Of a stretch of DNA of 64,000 bases, positions 42,795-51,646 are shown one piece after another. The stretch is taken from the NCBI GenBank assembly GCA_964503335.1, contig CAZCZZ010000008.1, positions 1 through 64,000 on the forward strand, written 5' to 3'. The translations under genes and the position numbers were made by a program. The notes beneath the pieces are model-generated. The model did not search any database. It worked only from the letters and a program-made list of their open reading frames with translations, and had not been told where the DNA came from. Position 1 is the first letter of the stretch. Each line of letters opens with the position of its first letter. Source of the DNA: CAZCZZ01 sp964503335. GTDB taxonomy: Bacteria; Verrucomicrobiota; Kiritimatiellia; CAIVKH01.

Positions 42795-45341
42795 ATGACG
42801 AAGTGGCAATCATCGCGGTCGGTTTTGAAGAGCAAGGCCATCCTGGTCTTGGCCGGGTTTGCTTGCCTTCTTGCCCCTTTGGTGGTGGCCGCGCCACCGC
42901 TTGAAGATCGTGATCCTGCGTTTGTCGCGGGGCGCGCTGCGCTGGAGGACGGGCTTTACGACCTCGCGCAGAAGAAGTTTGAGGAGTTCATCCGCAAGTC
43001 GTACTTCCGCGGCAAGAGAGCCCTTGGTGCGCTCTATCTTGTCCAAGCCCTCAGCGCGCAGGGGAAGCATGAGGAGATTGCGACGTGGCTGGCGGAGAAC
43101 AAGCGGCTGACGGACGATACGGCGGTGGCGGGTGGTCTCACGTACTGGCTGGCCAAGGCGCAGTTTGATCTGGCGCGGGCCGACGAAGCGCTGCTTACGC
43201 TTGAAGGATTCGAAACGCGCTTTCCCACGGACCCTTCCCGGGCACCGGCGGAACGTTTGCGCGCGGAGATTTATCGCTCGACGGGCCGGACCAACGAAGC
43301 GCTCGCGGCTTATGCGCGAGCGGCGTCCGTCGAATCGGACGACGCATTCGCCGTCGACAATCTGCTCGCGTGGTCGTCGCTGCTGCTCGAGGGCAAGATG
43401 AAAGACGATGCCGAGGACATCCTGCGGCGTGTGCTGAAGAACTATCCGGACACCCCGGGGTCCTTCGCGGCGAAGCTTTGGCTGGGCCAGATGCTGGTGG
43501 AGCGCAAGGATTGCGAGGAGGCGACGAAGCTGCTGGAAAGCGTTACGGCAGCGACAGAGGTTGCGCCGGACATGCGGGCGGGCGCCTTGATCGGGCTGTC
43601 TGCCTGCCACATCGCGAACTCGAATCTCGCCGAGGCGGCGTCGAACCTGCAACAGGCCGACGCCCTGGCGACGGAGGCAAAGATCCGCGTGCAATCCCGG
43701 ATCGACCGCGCACGCGTGCTGCGTGACATGAATCGGACCGACGAAGCCGTGGCCTTGCTGGAAGAAACGATCCGGACCTTCACGGGTGATCCGGGCTTGG
43801 GTCCGGCCCAGATGGACCTCGCGAAGCTGCTGCTTCAGCAGCGTCACTTCACCAAGGCGCTCGATGCCTTCCAGCGCTATCTCGAGGCGTTCACGGATCC
43901 CGAAGGGGAAGCGCAGGCATTGATCGGTCGCAGTTGGTGTCTCTGGGAGTTGGGCCGTTTCGCCGAGGCCGCGGCTTCGTTTGAACGCTCCTACGAGGTA
44001 TTGAAGTCGCCGGCAGAGCGCGAGATGGCGATGAAGAAGGCCGGCGATGCCTATTTCGCCAATGGCCAGTACAAGCTTGCCCTGGAGAAGTACCGCGAGT
44101 TCCGCGAAGCGTACATGAAGAGCCCGCAGCTTCCTGAAGTCCTGTTCCAGCTCGCCGAATGCGAAGGACGCCTCGGCGAATTCGAGAACGCGGAAGCGGG
44201 CTTTGTGCTCATCACGGACCAGTATCCGGAAAGTCCGCTTGCCGAGTCTGCCGTGTTCCGTCTTGCCGCCCTCAAGGAGCAGCAGGGCAAGTGGGATGAA
44301 GCCGCGCGGCATTACGATGATTTCATGCTGATGCACCCGAAGAGTTCGCAGTGGGTCGGGGCCTTGCTGGGTCGCGGCCAGGCACGCTACCGGGCGGGGC
44401 AGTTTGAGATGGCCTACAAGGACTTCGGAGAAGTCCTCGACATGTACCCGGCCACCGAGTGGGCCGAGCAGGCCTTCTACCTTCGCGGGTGGTGCCTCTA
44501 CATGACGGGTGATACCGCGAAGGCGTTGCAGCTTTGCCGTCAATTCGTGGAGACCCTGCCGCAATCGCGGTGGGTGCCCGACGTGCGATTCTGGCTGGCG
44601 GAGCAGCTGTTCAACGCGAAGGAATACGACAAGGCGGAGGCGGCCTTCCTGGAAATCGTGTCGCTGCATCCAGCGAGCGAGCTCGCGGACGATGCCTTCT
44701 ACTGGGCGGGGCGATCCGCCATGGCTGCCAACGACTACCGGCGATCCATCACGCATTTCAACGACATGCTGAAAACGTTCACGAACAGCTCTCGCCGGTG
44801 CGAGGCCCGGTTTGCGCAGGGCGATGCGCTGAGCGAACTCGGCGAGTTCTCGGGCGCGATCCTGGCGTTTGACGATGTGGTGAAGAGCTGCGCCGGATCG
44901 CCGATCGCGGATCGCGCGATGGGCCGCAAGGGCGACTGCCAGTACACGCTCGGCGCGGACAAGGCGGAGCGATACCAGGAAGCGCTCGCTTCCTACCAGT
45001 CCGTCCTCGACAGCCCGCTCGCGACGGCTGACGTGCGGATGCAGGGCGAGTTCAAGATGGGTCGCTGCCTGGAGAAGCTGGGGCGACGGACGGAGGCTCT
45101 GGAGCATTACATGAACGTTGTGTATAACTGGCTCCTCGAGCGGGACGCCGGGAACGAACCGGATGTGATCTGGTTTACGCGGTCCGCCTTTGGCGCCGCT
45201 GCCCTGAAGGAGAGCGAGGGGCGTTGGGACGAGGCGCTTAGGATCTACCAGCGCGTGGTAGATGCGGGTGTTCCGGCATCGCCCGATGCGCGCAACCGGA
45301 TCGAGAAGATCCGCAACGAGAAGCAGCCGCGGCAGGCCTGA
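42795..45341 (+). CDS. Secreted tetratricopeptide-repeat protein of a TonB/ExbBD-type operon
   Basis: 848 residues. A signal peptide or N-terminal anchor (SKAILVLAGFACLLAPLVVAA) is followed by TPR/YbgF-like repeats along the whole length, for example LKEQQGKWDEAARHYDDFML and QYKLALEKYREFREAY. Large periplasmic TPR proteins encoded beside ExbB/ExbD/TonB-like genes recur in PVC bacteria and probably act with the energiser complex. ExbB follows at 11 bases. The specific role is unknown. Confidence 0.88.
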   Translation: MTKWQSSRSVLKSKAILVLAGFACLLAPLVVAAPPLEDRDPAFVAGRAALEDGLYDLAQKKFEEFIRKSYFRGKRALGALYLVQALSAQGKHEEIATWLAENKRLTDDTAVAGGLTYWLAKAQFDLARADEALLTLEGFETRFPTDPSRAPAERLRAEIYRSTGRTNEALAAYARAASVESDDAFAVDNLLAWSSLLLEGKMKDDAEDILRRVLKNYPDTPGSFAAKLWLGQMLVERKDCEEATKLLESVTAATEVAPDMRAGALIGLSACHIANSNLAEAASNLQQADALATEAKIRVQSRIDRARVLRDMNRTDEAVALLEETIRTFTGDPGLGPAQMDLAKLLLQQRHFTKALDAFQRYLEAFTDPEGEAQALIGRSWCLWELGRFAEAAASFERSYEVLKSPAEREMAMKKAGDAYFANGQYKLALEKYREFREAYMKSPQLPEVLFQLAECEGRLGEFENAEAGFVLITDQYPESPLAESAVFRLAALKEQQGKWDEAARHYDDFMLMHPKSSQWVGALLGRGQARYRAGQFEMAYKDFGEVLDMYPATEWAEQAFYLRGWCLYMTGDTAKALQLCRQFVETLPQSRWVPDVRFWLAEQLFNAKEYDKAEAAFLEIVSLHPASELADDAFYWAGRSAMAANDYRRSITHFNDMLKTFTNSSRRCEARFAQGDALSELGEFSGAILAFDDVVKSCAGSPIADRAMGRKGDCQYTLGADKAERYQEALASYQSVLDSPLATADVRMQGEFKMGRCLEKLGRRTEALEHYMNVVYNWLLERDAGNEPDVIWFTRSAFGAAALKESEGRWDEALRIYQRVVDAGVPASPDARNRIEKIRNEKQPRQA

Positions 45342-45352
45342 GGAGTTGACGC

Positions 45353-45994
45353 ATGATGCATTTGATACAGCAGGGTGGCCCGATGACGCTGGTTATCATC
45401 GGGATCAGCTTCATCGCTGCCACGATTTTCTTTGAACGGGCATTCCATCTGCATCGCGCACAGATCCGGGCCGGCGATTTTCTCCAGGGCATCTTCAATA
45501 TCATCGGTCGCGGCACCGGTGACGTGGGCGGCCGGCTCGTGGAAGCCATCAGTATCTGTGACGAGACGCCGGGGCCTGTTTCCCAGATGGTACGCGCCGC
45601 AATCCTCGCGCATGACCAGAGTCCCGCGCACATGCGCCAGGCCATGGAAACAGCGGGTCTGGCCGAGATACCGCGCCTGGAGAGGCATCTGGGCCTGCTG
45701 CTTTCCCTTGCGCAGGCGGCGCCCCTTTGCGGGCTGCTGGGAACCGTCCTTGGACTCATCGAAGTCCTCGGCACGATCCACGCGAAGGCGCCGCTCATTC
45801 ATGCCGGCGATCTCGGCGGCGGGATGTGGCAGGCGTTGATCTCCAGCGCCGCCGGACTCATCGTCGCGATCCCGACCTATTTCGGCTACAACCTACTTGT
45901 CAGCCGCGTGGAATCCGTGGTCCTCGAGATGGAACGCGTCTTCCCCGAAGTGCTGACCTTCTTTCGCAACCGGGAAAACGGACAGGGCAAGTGA
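45353..45994 (+). CDS. exbB: MotA/TolQ/ExbB family proton channel-like protein
   Basis: 213 residues with three membrane helices (about 10-27, 120-140, 160-180). The family core is LCGLLGTVLGLIEVLGTI with Thr131, and ALISSAAGLIVAIPTYF. Compared with E. coli ExbB, the Glu that lines the channel is Gln160 (GMWQALISS) and the usual T-T is S-S. Its stop overlaps the exbD start by one base. It should form a pentameric ring around the ExbD-like helix; whether it conducts protons is uncertain. Confidence 0.88.
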   Translation: MMHLIQQGGPMTLVIIGISFIAATIFFERAFHLHRAQIRAGDFLQGIFNIIGRGTGDVGGRLVEAISICDETPGPVSQMVRAAILAHDQSPAHMRQAMETAGLAEIPRLERHLGLLLSLAQAAPLCGLLGTVLGLIEVLGTIHAKAPLIHAGDLGGGMWQALISSAAGLIVAIPTYFGYNLLVSRVESVVLEMERVFPEVLTFFRNRENGQGK

Positions 45995-46458
45995 TGGAGA
46001 CCGACGAGCAGGTCCTGACGCAGCGGCTTTTCTACTTGCGCCGTCGCTACATGCCGCAACACCGCATGCTGCGCGGGATCATCGACGCGCCGTCGTGGGT
46101 GAATGTCGTCCTGCTCGTCCTCATGTTCTTCATCCTGCAATCCGGCTTCGTGCTGCAACCGGGCATTGTTGTGGATTTGCCTGCATCGCCGATGATCGAC
46201 GGCGCCCGGTATGGCAGCCTCGTGGTGACGCTCGGCAGCGAGGGCATGATCTTCTTTGACGACGAGCGCACGACGATGGACGGGCTCGGCACGAAGATCA
46301 TGCTCGCGGCAAAGGAGAATCCGGATTCCGCCCTCGTCATTGAAGCGGACGGGCGTGTCGCCCAGAGCCGGCTGGTGGAAGTGTACAACCTTGCGCTGAA
46401 GGCGGGCATTCGCAAAGTCGTGCTCGCCACGCGCATCGCGGCGCAGACCAAGCCATGA
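45994..46458 (+). CDS. exbD: ExbD/TolR family protein lacking the channel aspartate
   Basis: 154 residues: a cytoplasmic tail, one membrane helix (about 35-52) and a periplasmic domain (VVTLGSEGMIFFDDERTTM, LVIEADGRVAQSRLVEVYNLA). Ordinary ExbD reads P-x-x-D-V at the helix start; here it is APSWVNVVLLVLMFFIL, with Asn37 instead of the essential Asp. The following LQPGIVVDLP is typical. It overlaps the TonB-like gene by 4 bases. The gene symbol is by family only. Confidence 0.85.
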   Translation: METDEQVLTQRLFYLRRRYMPQHRMLRGIIDAPSWVNVVLLVLMFFILQSGFVLQPGIVVDLPASPMIDGARYGSLVVTLGSEGMIFFDDERTTMDGLGTKIMLAAKENPDSALVIEADGRVAQSRLVEVYNLALKAGIRKVVLATRIAAQTKP

Positions 46459-47243
46459 CAGGCTCATCACCCATCGTCGCCGGCTCCCGGCAGCCCGCAG
46501 ATCGCAACCTGTGGATCGCCGTGGCGCTTGCGTTGGGTCTCCACGCGCTGTGGTTCATCCGCGTTCCGGAATTTCCACTCGCGTTGGACAAGCCTCCGGC
46601 GGCACCCGTGTTGCAGACCATGTTCTTCCATGAAGATCCGGCAGAACTTCTGGAGAGGAAGCTAAGCGAAGACGTGCGAGCGCTCCAGTCCCCGTCCATG
46701 TTCTCCCTGCCTACGCCGATGGGTTTCAGCCGGCCATTCCTGGGCGAGAGGCGGTCACTCCGGCCACCGCTCGAGGGACCGGGACAGGAGCCGTCGCCAT
46801 CGGGCATGCCCTCGAACGCGCTTCCGCAGGGTTCGCTCGCGACGGACGGACACGGCACGCTGCTTCGCGGCATCGAGTGGCAGCGGGCGGGGTCCGGCCA
46901 TGAATCTGAGGCTTTCCCGGCGGCACCAGCCGCGACCGGGGCGGTGCTACGGATTGCGTGGATGGACTCTGTCAAAGGCCTCCGCAATCAATCGCGTCCG
47001 GTGGAGCCTGGCTCCGTATGGGATGACCCGAAGCCGTGGGAGGCGTTGGCCTACGTTGAATTTGACGATCTCGGCAATGTGAAGCACGTGCTGCTGGAAA
47101 AGCCGACATCCTCGCCCGCGCGCAACGAGGAGATCGTGCGCGCCCTTCGCGGTTATCACTCCAAGCCGGGCGCCTTGGGCCAGTCGGGCTATGTCACGTT
47201 GCGATATGCCGGGGCGGAATCCAAGGCGAAGGAGCGGCCGTGA
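46455..47243 (+). CDS. TonB-like energy transducer
   Basis: 262 residues: short cytoplasmic tail, one membrane helix (about 18-36, LWIAVALALGLHALWFI), a Pro-rich periplasmic linker and a C-terminal domain of TonB-C pattern (AYVEFDDLGNVKHVLLEKP, EEIVRALRGY). Sequence similarity to true TonB is weak, and assignment rests on topology and the ExbB-ExbD neighbours. It is coupled to exbD by an ATGA overlap. Confidence 0.7.
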   Translation: MTGSSPIVAGSRQPADRNLWIAVALALGLHALWFIRVPEFPLALDKPPAAPVLQTMFFHEDPAELLERKLSEDVRALQSPSMFSLPTPMGFSRPFLGERRSLRPPLEGPGQEPSPSGMPSNALPQGSLATDGHGTLLRGIEWQRAGSGHESEAFPAAPAATGAVLRIAWMDSVKGLRNQSRPVEPGSVWDDPKPWEALAYVEFDDLGNVKHVLLEKPTSSPARNEEIVRALRGYHSKPGALGQSGYVTLRYAGAESKAKERP

Positions 47244-47473
47244 TGCAGTACGATCCAACGCTCTGGTGGGTTGGCCCCCTGGTGTTCAACCTTGTTGTCA
47301 TGATTGGCGGCTGGCTATATTACAGCAACCGCACGTCGTGGTCCGTGGACGCTGAAAGGCCCCGCCAACTCTTTCGATGCCAGGCTTGCGGGCATGTTTA
47401 TGTCGTCGCCCAGGAGTATCCCATCCTGCGCTGTCCGAAGTGCGGCGTGGACAATGAGGTGGTGAAACGGTGA
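47243..47473 (+). CDS. Small membrane protein with C-terminal zinc ribbon
   Basis: 76 residues from the ATG at 47243 (a GTG at 47240 is also possible). One membrane helix (about 8-27, WWVGPLVFNLVVMIGGWLYY) is followed by a cytoplasmic zinc ribbon with FRCQACGHVY and LRCPKCG. It overlaps the TonB-like gene before it and hisD after it, so it is a linker in a continuous operon. Role unknown. Confidence 0.75.
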   Translation: MQYDPTLWWVGPLVFNLVVMIGGWLYYSNRTSWSVDAERPRQLFRCQACGHVYVVAQEYPILRCPKCGVDNEVVKR

Positions 47474-48840
47474 GCGAGCGGAAGAAGAGTCCAGAGAGCG
47501 GCCAGATGACGCTCAGGAAAATTATGACGGAAGCCAGAACAGTTGAAGTGCGCGTCGCCAAGTGGACCACCTCCACGACCACCGGTCCCGTTGTCGAGTT
47601 TCTCGCGAGGCCTGCGTTCCTGCCCGAAGCCGAGGCGGCGGCGGGTGAGGTCCTGCAGGATGTCCGCGAACGCGGTGACGCGGCGATCGTCGACGCGGTT
47701 GCGAAGTTCGACGGCGCCAAGCTCACGCCTGCGAAGTTTGCGGTGACGAAGGCTGAGCGCATGGCCGTGATGGAGAAGGTGGACGCCGATTTCAAGCGCG
47801 CCTCTGCCGAGGCCCTGTCCCGTATTACAAAATTCGCCAAGAACGGCCTGCGCAAGGATTGGAGCATGCTCAGTCCCAAGGGCGGGACCATGGGCGAACA
47901 GTTTACGGCCCTTGATCGCGTCGGTGCCTACATTCCGGGCGGTGCTGCGCCGCTCGCATCGACCGCGTTGATGACGGTGGCGCTCGCGAAGGTCGCGGGT
48001 GTCCTCGAGATTGTGGCCTGCACCCCGTGCGACGAGGACGGCAAAGTGAATCCGTACATCGTCTATGCCCTCGATCTCGCGGGCGCAACAGAGATTTACC
48101 GCGTCGGCGGCATCCAGGCGATCGGTGCAATGGCCTTCGGCACGAAGACGATACGTCGAGTCCAGAAGATCGTGGGCCCGGGCGGTCCGTTCGTGACCGC
48201 GGCAAAGCGCGCGGTCTACGGGCATGTCGACCTGGACATGGTAGCCGGGCCGAGCGAAGTGGCGATTCTGGCCGATGACACCGCAAGGGCGAATCATGTC
48301 GCCGCAGATTTGCTCGCCCAAGCCGAGCACGGGACCGGACTCGAGAAAGCCCTGCTGATTACCAATTCATCCACGCTGGCCTATGCGGTCCAGGCCGAGT
48401 TGATCCGACAGATGGCGACCCTTCCCAAGCTTGAAGTCGTCAAGGATGTCCTGATGAACGGCACACTGATTGCCTTGGTGGACAACCTCGATATCGGCAT
48501 GGAGCTCTGCAACCAGTTTGCGCCGGAGCATCTTGAGATCAACGTGCGGGAGCCCCGCATGTGGCTCAAGAAGGTGCGCCGCGCAGGCGCTGTGTTTATC
48601 GGACCTTGGACCCCGGAATCGGTCGGCGACTTTGTCGCGGGCCCGAGCCATGTCCTGCCCACCGGCGGCACGGCCGCGATGTTCTCCGGTTTGACGGTCG
48701 AATCGTTCCGGCGTCGGACGAGCTACGTTTCCTACACGCGTGCGGACCTGCAGGACGTGTTGCCGGTCATCGAGAGCTTCGGACGCGTTGAAGAGCTCGA
48801 AGGGCACGCACGCTCCGCGCGGATCCGCTTCGAGAAATAG
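47470..48840 (+). CDS. hisD: Histidinol dehydrogenase
   Basis: 456 residues from a GTG overlapping the zinc-ribbon gene (GTGA); an ATG at 47506 (MTLRKIMTEAR) may be the true start. It oxidises histidinol to histidine using two NAD. Conserved segments are DRVGAYIPGGAAPLASTALM, GPSEVAILAD, DLLAQAEHG with the zinc-site residues Gln and His, FAPEHLEI with the catalytic Glu-His, and AGPSHVLPTGGTA. hisC follows at 17 bases. Confidence 0.96.
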   Translation: MSERKKSPESGQMTLRKIMTEARTVEVRVAKWTTSTTTGPVVEFLARPAFLPEAEAAAGEVLQDVRERGDAAIVDAVAKFDGAKLTPAKFAVTKAERMAVMEKVDADFKRASAEALSRITKFAKNGLRKDWSMLSPKGGTMGEQFTALDRVGAYIPGGAAPLASTALMTVALAKVAGVLEIVACTPCDEDGKVNPYIVYALDLAGATEIYRVGGIQAIGAMAFGTKTIRRVQKIVGPGGPFVTAAKRAVYGHVDLDMVAGPSEVAILADDTARANHVAADLLAQAEHGTGLEKALLITNSSTLAYAVQAELIRQMATLPKLEVVKDVLMNGTLIALVDNLDIGMELCNQFAPEHLEINVREPRMWLKKVRRAGAVFIGPWTPESVGDFVAGPSHVLPTGGTAAMFSGLTVESFRRRTSYVSYTRADLQDVLPVIESFGRVEELEGHARSARIRFEK

Positions 48841-48857
48841 CCGGGCAGGGCCACGCC

Positions 48858-49892
48858 ATGATCCGCAAAGCCGTCGAGCAGCTATCCGCATACACTCCGG
48901 GCGAGCAACCGCGCGGCACGGGCGTGATCAAGCTCAACACGAACGAGAATCCCTATCCTCCGTCACCGAAGGTGGCGGGGGCCTTGAAGAACATCGATCC
49001 GGCCAAGCTTCGTCTCTATCCCGATCCCGTCTGCACATCCCTGCGGAAGAAGATCGCGACATATCACAGCTGTGGCGTCGAGCAGGTGTTCGTAGGGAAC
49101 GGGTCCGACGAAGTGCTGGCGCTGGCCTTGCGGGCCTTTGTGGAGCGAAATGGCAGCGTGGGGTACTTCGATCCGTCCTACTCGCTCTACCCCGTGCTTG
49201 CGGCCATTGAGGGCATCCGGACCGCGCCGGTGTCGCTGGCGGACGACTTCGGCTGGACGCCGCCTTCACTGGCGGACACATCGCTCTTCTTCCTGACAAA
49301 TCCAAACGCGCCGACAAGCCTCCTCTTTTCGAAGAGTGATGTGTCCGCGTTCTGCCGGTCTTATCCCGGTGTTGTGTTGATCGATGAAGCATATGTCGAT
49401 TTCGCCCCGGGCCACTGCGTCGATCTTTCGCTTCAGTTGCCCAATGTGCTTTGCGCCCGGTCGCTATCGAAGTCCTTCTCCCTGGCCGGTCTTCGCATCG
49501 GTTACGCGGTGGGGTCGGTCGGCCTGATCGAGGCGCTGTACAAGATCAAGGACTCGTACAATGTGAGCTACCTCGCCCAGGAACTGGCGTCCGCCGCGAT
49601 GGAGGACATCGCATGGATGCGGGCGAACGTGGAGCGAATCCGCACGACCCGCGATCGCGTCGCCGGCGTCCTGACCGGTTGGGGCAACTTCGTGTATCCG
49701 TCGGCGACAAACTTCATTTGGGTTCGACCTGCCGGCAAACCGGCGCGCGAGATCTTTGAGTCTCTGCGATCGCGGAACATCTTTGTGCGCTACTTCCCGG
49801 GGCCACGGACTGGCAATCACATCCGCATCACGATCGGCACGGATGAGCAAATGGACGCGTTTCTGGCCGCTTGGCGAGAGGTGACAGGTTAG
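48858..49892 (+). CDS. hisC: Histidinol-phosphate aminotransferase
   Basis: 344 residues, a fold-type I PLP aminotransferase that makes histidinol phosphate. LNTNENPYPPSPKV, FVGNGSDEVLALALRAF, FLTNPNAPT and VLIDEAYVDFA are present; the PLP lysine is in ARSLSKSFSLAGLRIGYAVG. The C-terminal arginine for the carboxylate or phosphate is in GNHIRITIG. It follows hisD as in many his operons. Confidence 0.96.
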   Translation: MIRKAVEQLSAYTPGEQPRGTGVIKLNTNENPYPPSPKVAGALKNIDPAKLRLYPDPVCTSLRKKIATYHSCGVEQVFVGNGSDEVLALALRAFVERNGSVGYFDPSYSLYPVLAAIEGIRTAPVSLADDFGWTPPSLADTSLFFLTNPNAPTSLLFSKSDVSAFCRSYPGVVLIDEAYVDFAPGHCVDLSLQLPNVLCARSLSKSFSLAGLRIGYAVGSVGLIEALYKIKDSYNVSYLAQELASAAMEDIAWMRANVERIRTTRDRVAGVLTGWGNFVYPSATNFIWVRPAGKPAREIFESLRSRNIFVRYFPGPRTGNHIRITIGTDEQMDAFLAAWREVTG

Positions 49893-49894
49893 CC

Positions 49895-50230
49895 ATGCCG
49901 CGCTTGCCACTCATCGTTTGCATACTTGTCTTCGTGGTGGGGCAGGTTGGCGCCAGCCTCGTCTTTCGCGTGACCGCGATGAAGCAGGGATCAGACGCAC
50001 TTCTTTGGTTCATCGGGGGCAACTGCCTCGGCTTCCTTTGTCCTGTCGCCCTCACGCTCGCCCTGCGGGGAGCGAATCCCAACGTGGTTTACGCCCTCTG
50101 CTTTGGCTCGGCATTCTGCGTACTGCAGTTCGGTTCCTGGATGCTGTTTCGCGAGCCGATAACCCTGCTCCAGTGGGCGGGCATCGGTCTTGTCGCCGTC
50201 GGCATCGTCCTCCTCCAAGTCAAAGCTTAG
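49895..50230 (+). CDS. Small multidrug-resistance/EamA-like membrane protein
   Basis: 111 residues with four predicted helices (about 5-25, 35-60, 67-82, 88-108), the size and layout of half an EamA/DMT transporter or an SMR protein. The helix-4 pattern EPITLLQWAGIGLVAVGIVLLQ is typical. The SMR Glu14 equivalent is not seen in helix 1 (LIVCILVFVVGQVGASLVF). It starts 2 bases after hisC. Substrate unknown. Confidence 0.75.
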   Translation: MPRLPLIVCILVFVVGQVGASLVFRVTAMKQGSDALLWFIGGNCLGFLCPVALTLALRGANPNVVYALCFGSAFCVLQFGSWMLFREPITLLQWAGIGLVAVGIVLLQVKA

Positions 50231-50304
50231 CGCTGGGAAGGCGCACGTTGTGCGTCGCAAAGCATTCAATAGCAATAGGCTATAGGACTATGCACAAAAG
50301 GTGA

Positions 50305-50316
50305 TAAAACGTTTTA
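50305..50316. promoter_or_regulatory. LacI-type operator-like perfect palindrome
   Basis: TAAAACGTTTTA is a perfect 12-bp palindrome 81-92 bases before the carbohydrate-binding protein start. It matches LacI-family operator style (central CG). A degenerate form precedes the amylase gene at 33382-33401. Confidence 0.55.
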
Positions 50317-50396
50317 CTAATCCGCAGGAGCGACGTATATTCTGTCTCAGTTTAAGCAATCAACCCGAACAGGGGACAAAGGGAAAAGGGAAGAAT

Positions 50397-50846
50397 ATGA
50401 TCAAGAAACTGATGATGTTGGCCATGGTGGCAGCGGGCTTGATGGCCGCGCCGGTGAGCAGCAAGGGCGAGTCGATCTGGTACAAGGGATACGGCGATCG
50501 TTGGGACTACACCAAGTACGCGACCTACCAGTACACGAATCTCAAGGTTGATTTCGGTGTCTGGCCGATGGCTTATGGTCACACGGCTGGCGCGGTCTAC
50601 ACGGACGACGGATGGACGACGGTCAACTGGGGCACGGGCCAGTGGGTTGCCAATGTCGCGAACCCCTTCGGCGGCCAGGATGAAGCCTGGAAGGTCTATC
50701 TTCTCGGCGGTAACACCTGCGGGCAGATGGGCTGTGGTTTCACGCCCTTCACGTTCGAGTTCGCGCTCTACGTGAAGAACAGCGCCAACCAGACGTTCTG
50801 GAACAACAACGGCGGATCGAACTTCCGCATCACGTTGAACCAGTAG
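50397..50846 (+). CDS. Secreted single-domain carbohydrate-binding (CBM25/26-like) protein
   Basis: 149 residues. A signal peptide (MIKKLMMLAMVAAGLMAAP) precedes one domain with AGAVYTDDGWTTVNWG, FEFALYVKNSANQTFWNNN and the C-terminal NNNGGSNFRITLN, the same pattern as the amylase C-terminal repeats. GGGAAAAGGG gives a good ribosome site. It probably binds alpha-glucan, perhaps to hold starch at the cell surface; no catalytic part is present. It has its own terminator and an operator-like palindrome, so it is a single-gene transcript that may be highly expressed. Confidence 0.8.
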   Translation: MIKKLMMLAMVAAGLMAAPVSSKGESIWYKGYGDRWDYTKYATYQYTNLKVDFGVWPMAYGHTAGAVYTDDGWTTVNWGTGQWVANVANPFGGQDEAWKVYLLGGNTCGQMGCGFTPFTFEFALYVKNSANQTFWNNNGGSNFRITLNQ

Positions 50847-50868
50847 TTCGATAGGACAGCATTCAAGT

Positions 50869-50906
50869 AGCGGCTTCCGGCTTCGGCTGGAAGCCGCTAT
50901 CTTTTT
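50869..50906 (+). terminator. Rho-independent terminator
   Basis: AGCGGCTTCC (50869-50878) pairs perfectly with GGAAGCCGCT (50889-50898), loop GGCTTCGGCT, followed by ATCTTTTT. It ends the carbohydrate-binding protein transcript. Confidence 0.88.
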
Positions 50907-50919
50907 GTGTGGAGGTCTC

Positions 50920-51594
50920 ATGATGTACCAGCTCGCGATCCTGCTGCTTCTCTCCGTCACCAGTCTTGCCGGTGAGACGAACGATGCCCCGAAGTCCGTG
51001 TGCGACGGCTGCGTTGCTGAAGTCGGCAGCGTTGAGATTCCGTACGACTGGCTCCTACACGAGTTCCGTTCGACCTTCTTCCGCTATCCGCAGGATAGCA
51101 ACGTGCGCAGCCAGGTGTTCTCGAATCTGCTCGATCGCATGACGCTCTTCGCCGCCGCGAAGGAGTCCGGCGTGCAGGACGATGCGGCGCTTCAAGCCAG
51201 GATCACCGACCAGATTGAAAGCACGCGCGCCTTCATGAACTACCAGCTCGAGATGCGACGCATCGGCCTGATCGTGGAGGCGTACCTCAAGAAGTCCGGC
51301 CTGGATGTTTCGCAATTCAGCGTGACCGACGAAGAGCTCGCCGCGTTCTACAAAGGGAAATATGTCGGCCTGCCCGGCGCCCCGGCGACCGTCGAGGAAG
51401 CCCCGGCCGAAATCCGCCTCCAGATCCGCGAAGAAGCCGTCGCCGAGAAACAGAAGAAGGCGATCGAAGAGCACCTCTCCAGCCTCCGCGAGACGCTGCC
51501 CACGACGGTTGACGAAGAGAAGGTCCAATCTGTCCCGATGCCGAAGATGGAAGGCCACGTTCCACCCGGCATGTCTGACCCCGCGAGTCGTTAG
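50920..51594 (+). CDS. Secreted SurA-N-like chaperone protein
   Basis: 224 residues. A short signal peptide (MMYQLAILLLLSVTSLAG) is followed by a CDGCVAEVGSVEIPYDWLL segment and helices with NLLDRMTLFAAAKESGVQDD, like the N-terminal domain of SurA/PpiC-type chaperones. The parvulin PPIase domain is missing; instead the C-terminus is charged and Pro-rich. GGAGG lies 5 bases upstream of the start. Likely a periplasmic folding factor, by weak similarity. Confidence 0.6.
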   Translation: MMYQLAILLLLSVTSLAGETNDAPKSVCDGCVAEVGSVEIPYDWLLHEFRSTFFRYPQDSNVRSQVFSNLLDRMTLFAAAKESGVQDDAALQARITDQIESTRAFMNYQLEMRRIGLIVEAYLKKSGLDVSQFSVTDEELAAFYKGKYVGLPGAPATVEEAPAEIRLQIREEAVAEKQKKAIEEHLSSLRETLPTTVDEEKVQSVPMPKMEGHVPPGMSDPASR

Positions 51595-51646
51595 ACCTCG
51601 ACGCTTCTGCGCTGGATGTTAGCCTTCGTCGCAGGAGGACGTGGCG

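Noticed and set aside
42810..45107. Minus-strand 765-codon frame inside the TPR gene
   Set aside because: Antisense shadow of a repeat protein with strong coding pattern on the plus strand; Arg/Leu-rich composition without any domain.
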